Shown here in pieces: positions 61,938 through 64,000 of a DNA stretch of 64,000 nucleotides. Both the position numbers and the translations under genes were made by a program. Position 1 is the first letter of the stretch. Each line of letters opens with the position of its first letter. The notes under the pieces are model-generated. The model had not been told where the DNA came from, ran no database searches, and saw only the letters and a program-made list of their open reading frames with translations. Source of the stretch: JBGSQR01 sp964509295 (GTDB taxonomy: Bacteria; Desulfobacterota; Desulfuromonadia; Geobacterales; Pseudopelobacteraceae); the NCBI GenBank assembly GCA_964509295.1, contig CAZDWS010000001.1, positions 248,001 through 312,000 on the forward strand, read 5' to 3'.

Positions 61938-62414
61938 ATGGAAGATGAACTAATTAGTAACACCCTGATTGTCAAAGGATGTAGCGACACCCTAAAAGGC
62001 TTTAGGGCGGCTGCGGACTCTAATTCTGAACTGGTTTCAGAAATATGCGATTTTCACTGTCCACTTCGAAGAGGGCTGAGCCTCGATGACAGTGGACGCA
62101 AGGTGCACCCCAAATATCCGCTGCATTATAATTTTCCGTTTAAAACGGAGAATTGTCCGCCCTTCGTTGCAATTGTGAAAATGTCGAACTCTTTTCCGGC
62201 GTTGATATTTGAACTTCGTTTCCAGGGGCCTCGGGACAGTTTTCAAAAGACTATCGTTTTACAATCTGGGATTTGTATAAAAAACAATTGTTACTTCGAT
62301 GGTAAAGTCGGGTCTAATTTTGCCCACCCCGCTCCGATCAAAAGCAACAGTACTCAAAACAGAGTGTTTCCTTTTTCAATCGATGATACTCCGATGCTGG
62401 TGGCAAATGCATAA
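61938..62414 (+). CDS. Hypothetical protein upstream of PolB
   Basis: 158 residues. The opening NTLIVKGCSDTLKGFRAAAD and later FVAIVKMSNSFPALIFELRF hint at the ferredoxin-like YubB/DUF1281 fold found on plasmids and islands, but the match is weak. ATG at 61938 has CAGGAGAG upstream. Its stop is 8 bp past the start of the polymerase exonuclease ORF, so the two are coupled. Role unknown, perhaps with the polymerase. Confidence 0.55.
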   Translation: MEDELISNTLIVKGCSDTLKGFRAAADSNSELVSEICDFHCPLRRGLSLDDSGRKVHPKYPLHYNFPFKTENCPPFVAIVKMSNSFPALIFELRFQGPRDSFQKTIVLQSGICIKNNCYFDGKVGSNFAHPAPIKSNSTQNRVFPFSIDDTPMLVANA

Positions 62415-63231
62415 TCAATATTCACAATACCGGGATTTTTTTGAACTACTCAAGCTTGACAAGCGCGGCGCTCCTATCTACGACAAGATATTCTTCATGA
62501 GCATCGATACAGAATATGTCCAGGTGTCAGAAGCGTCTATCCGTGTTTTGAGTTACCAAGTTGCAACAGTCGGGTCGTACGGGGCCAATAACATATTCCT
62601 ACCAATCGCATTCAACCAGCCACGCATGTCCCTGCCGGAACTTATCGCAGCAGGGATCTGTTCCACTGACTCATCTCCCACTGAAGGGCTCGCGGTTAAG
62701 TATGCTGGCTCGCGTGTTCTTGTTATAGGTATCGCTCACTACGCTGCCGCTGAACTGAGCGCAATGCGCGACCGTGATGAGCCCTACATCACTAACCGCC
62801 TCACTTTGATCCAAAAGTCCCCTGTCACCGATGGACACCCGATCAGGCTTAATATTGACGGTTGTCTTGTGGACTTCCATCTTTACGACACAATGCTGCT
62901 GGCACCTCCAAAATACAGAAGCCTTGAATCGCTATCATCTCTGCTGGGTGATGGCGGTGAAGGCAAGCTGGAAGTCAGTCCCTTTTACAAAAGAAACATG
63001 GACCTGTTTTTACGTGATCGGCCTGATGATTTTGAACGTTACGCGTTGCGCGACAGCGAGCTTTGCTTGAAGCTGTTCCTGCTCTTGCAGCAAACCCTCA
63101 ATGACGTTGTATACGGTAAGGCGACCAAATTATTTGGGACTATTTCTTCTGCTGCGGTGTCCGGTTTCCTGCGGGAAAATGACTGGTTTGGCGATTATCG
63201 AGCGGGGGTATGCCGTGAGCTACTCTCTTGA
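62407..63231 (+). CDS. Family B DNA polymerase, exonuclease part
   Basis: 274 residues, matching the proofreading domain of a family B polymerase: ExoI S-I-D34-T-E36-Y, ExoII YDTMLLAP, and ExoIII FERYALRDSELCLKLF (YxxxD). The ATG at 62407 overlaps the stop of the previous gene. The frame ends at 63231, while the polymerase continues in the next frame from 63215. Removing one G from the G5 run at 63204-63208 would join them as AGYAVSYSLELIKSAY. This could be a true frameshift, a programmed shift or a base error. Confidence 0.75.
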   Translation: MHNQYSQYRDFFELLKLDKRGAPIYDKIFFMSIDTEYVQVSEASIRVLSYQVATVGSYGANNIFLPIAFNQPRMSLPELIAAGICSTDSSPTEGLAVKYAGSRVLVIGIAHYAAAELSAMRDRDEPYITNRLTLIQKSPVTDGHPIRLNIDGCLVDFHLYDTMLLAPPKYRSLESLSSLLGDGGEGKLEVSPFYKRNMDLFLRDRPDDFERYALRDSELCLKLFLLLQQTLNDVVYGKATKLFGTISSAAVSGFLRENDWFGDYRAGVCRELLS

Positions 63232-64000
63232 ATTGATTAAATCAGCATACTTGGGTGGTCGCAATGACTGTGCGTTTGTTGGCAGAAGCACCGCATACCC
63301 TGGCACCCGCGATTGTATTATCCTTGATATCGACATTACCTCCTGTTACAGCAACGGTATGACAACCATACCCAAGCTCGATATATCGGGCTCGGTTGAT
63401 TATATCCCCTTGATATGCCAGCTTGATGATGCTGCTCGGGTGGCAATGCTGGAGTCTGGTGTGCCAGCGGATTTGATAAAACCTGTTGATTCTGCTCTAG
63501 AGAAGGGACAGGCAGCATTTGACCAACTCTTGTCAAGCAGCAAACGTTTCCGGCGGTTTAATGAACGTATCCGCAAGGCGTGTATTGTTTACGATACCCG
63601 ACTACTGGATCGCTGGGTGTCGTTAAGCCCGGATGACTATGTAATACCTGGTTTCGCAACGGTCGAGTTCGAATTTCCAGAAACTACCATATTCCCATGT
63701 CTGCCTATGAAGCATATGGAATATGGTCTGATTTATCCGCTCAAAGGTGTAACCACGGTTCCGGCTAGCGAGATACTACTCGCTCTCCAGGCCGGTGCCA
63801 CGATTAAGCCGATAACCAGCCTTGAATTGCCCGTTTCATTTGATGAATCTGGACAACCTAGATACCTGTTTAGAACCTTCATGAAGTCAAAGATACAGGA
63901 ACGAGAGCGCTGGAAGTCTGAAAAATCTGCCACAGGCATGATTCGTCAGGAGATACTCAAAAATTTCCTCAACGGACTTTACGGAAAAGTTGCTCAAGCT
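63215..64000 (+). CDS. Family B DNA polymerase, polymerase part (cut by window end)
   Basis: Open to the window end, 262 codons. The YxGG linker motif is AYLGGRND. Motif A is ILDIDITSCYSNGM (Asp and Tyr as in DxxSLYP), and motif B is KNFLNGLYGKVAQ, matching KxxxNSxYG. The catalytic YxDTD motif C lies beyond 64000. The protein-primed-like pattern and mobile context suggest a self-replicating element, perhaps pipolin- or plasmid-like. The most likely start in this frame is GTG at 63215, if it is translated alone. Confidence 0.8.
   Translation, partial: MSYSLELIKSAYLGGRNDCAFVGRSTAYPGTRDCIILDIDITSCYSNGMTTIPKLDISGSVDYIPLICQLDDAARVAMLESGVPADLIKPVDSALEKGQAAFDQLLSSSKRFRRFNERIRKACIVYDTRLLDRWVSLSPDDYVIPGFATVEFEFPETTIFPCLPMKHMEYGLIYPLKGVTTVPASEILLALQAGATIKPITSLELPVSFDESGQPRYLFRTFMKSKIQERERWKSEKSATGMIRQEILKNFLNGLYGKVAQA

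Noticed and set aside
1..64000. CRISPR array
   Set aside because: No regularly spaced direct repeats of the right size were seen in any intergenic space.

Overview
The window looks like a chromosome segment around the replication origin of a Geobacterales/Desulfuromonadales bacterium (Geobacter or Trichlorobacter type). This is inferred from gene content: a fused B12-binding/radical SAM protein beside rng, futalosine-route menaquinone synthesis (mqnC), a hydrogenase-like membrane complex without metal ligands, HemY-type protoporphyrinogen oxidase, and several c-di-GMP-type MshEN domain proteins. The species cannot be fixed from sequence alone.

Layout. (1) 1-1.5 kb: a Fic protein with a repeated operator upstream, next to tRNA-Leu(CAG) and its terminator. 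(2) 1.6-17.7 kb, plus strand: radical SAM fusion, rng, metK, leuB, asd, a U32 peptidase-family protein, a secreted nuclease, a nitroreductase, and a four-gene HyfC/E/F/G-like membrane module whose large subunit lacks the NiFe cysteines. (3) 17.7-34.4 kb, mostly minus strand: MshEN-receiver protein, rpmA/rplU, hemG, (a J-domain protein and a tiny ORF on plus), ispF, gpsA, a HEAT-like protein, gyrA, gyrB, recF, dnaN, dnaA. (4) The origin: AT-rich DnaA-box clusters lie on both sides of dnaA, and two perfect 16-bp parS sites sit in recF and mnmG. Genes point away from this region on both sides. (5) 34.7-41.1 kb, plus strand: rpmH-rnpA-yidD-yidC-mnmE-mnmG-rsmG. (6) 41.4-55.4 kb: mqnC, rnd, a type II secretion segment gspHIJKLMN, a second MshEN protein, nadD-rsfS-rlmH, a YtxH-type protein, tolQRAB.

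(7) 55.5-64 kb is an acquired island. Its left edge is a 44-bp 3' fragment of a tRNA-Lys gene, still attached to its original terminator. To the right the DNA is AT-richer and holds poorly known genes: a possible ribbon-helix-helix regulator with a 20-bp inverted operator pair, a HAD phosphatase/coiled-coil/possible RelE-like fusion, an unknown protein, a GIY-YIG-like protein, a membrane-anchored coiled-coil protein, a degenerate integrase-core-like protein, and a family B DNA polymerase whose exonuclease and polymerase parts lie in different frames at a run of five G. The island runs past the window end, so its integrase, if present, is not seen.

The most novel material is in the island (tRNA target plus its own family B polymerase), followed by the truncated hydrogenase-like complex, the MshEN-receiver fusion with glutamate at the phospho-acceptor position, and the 41-bp-spaced operators upstream of fic.
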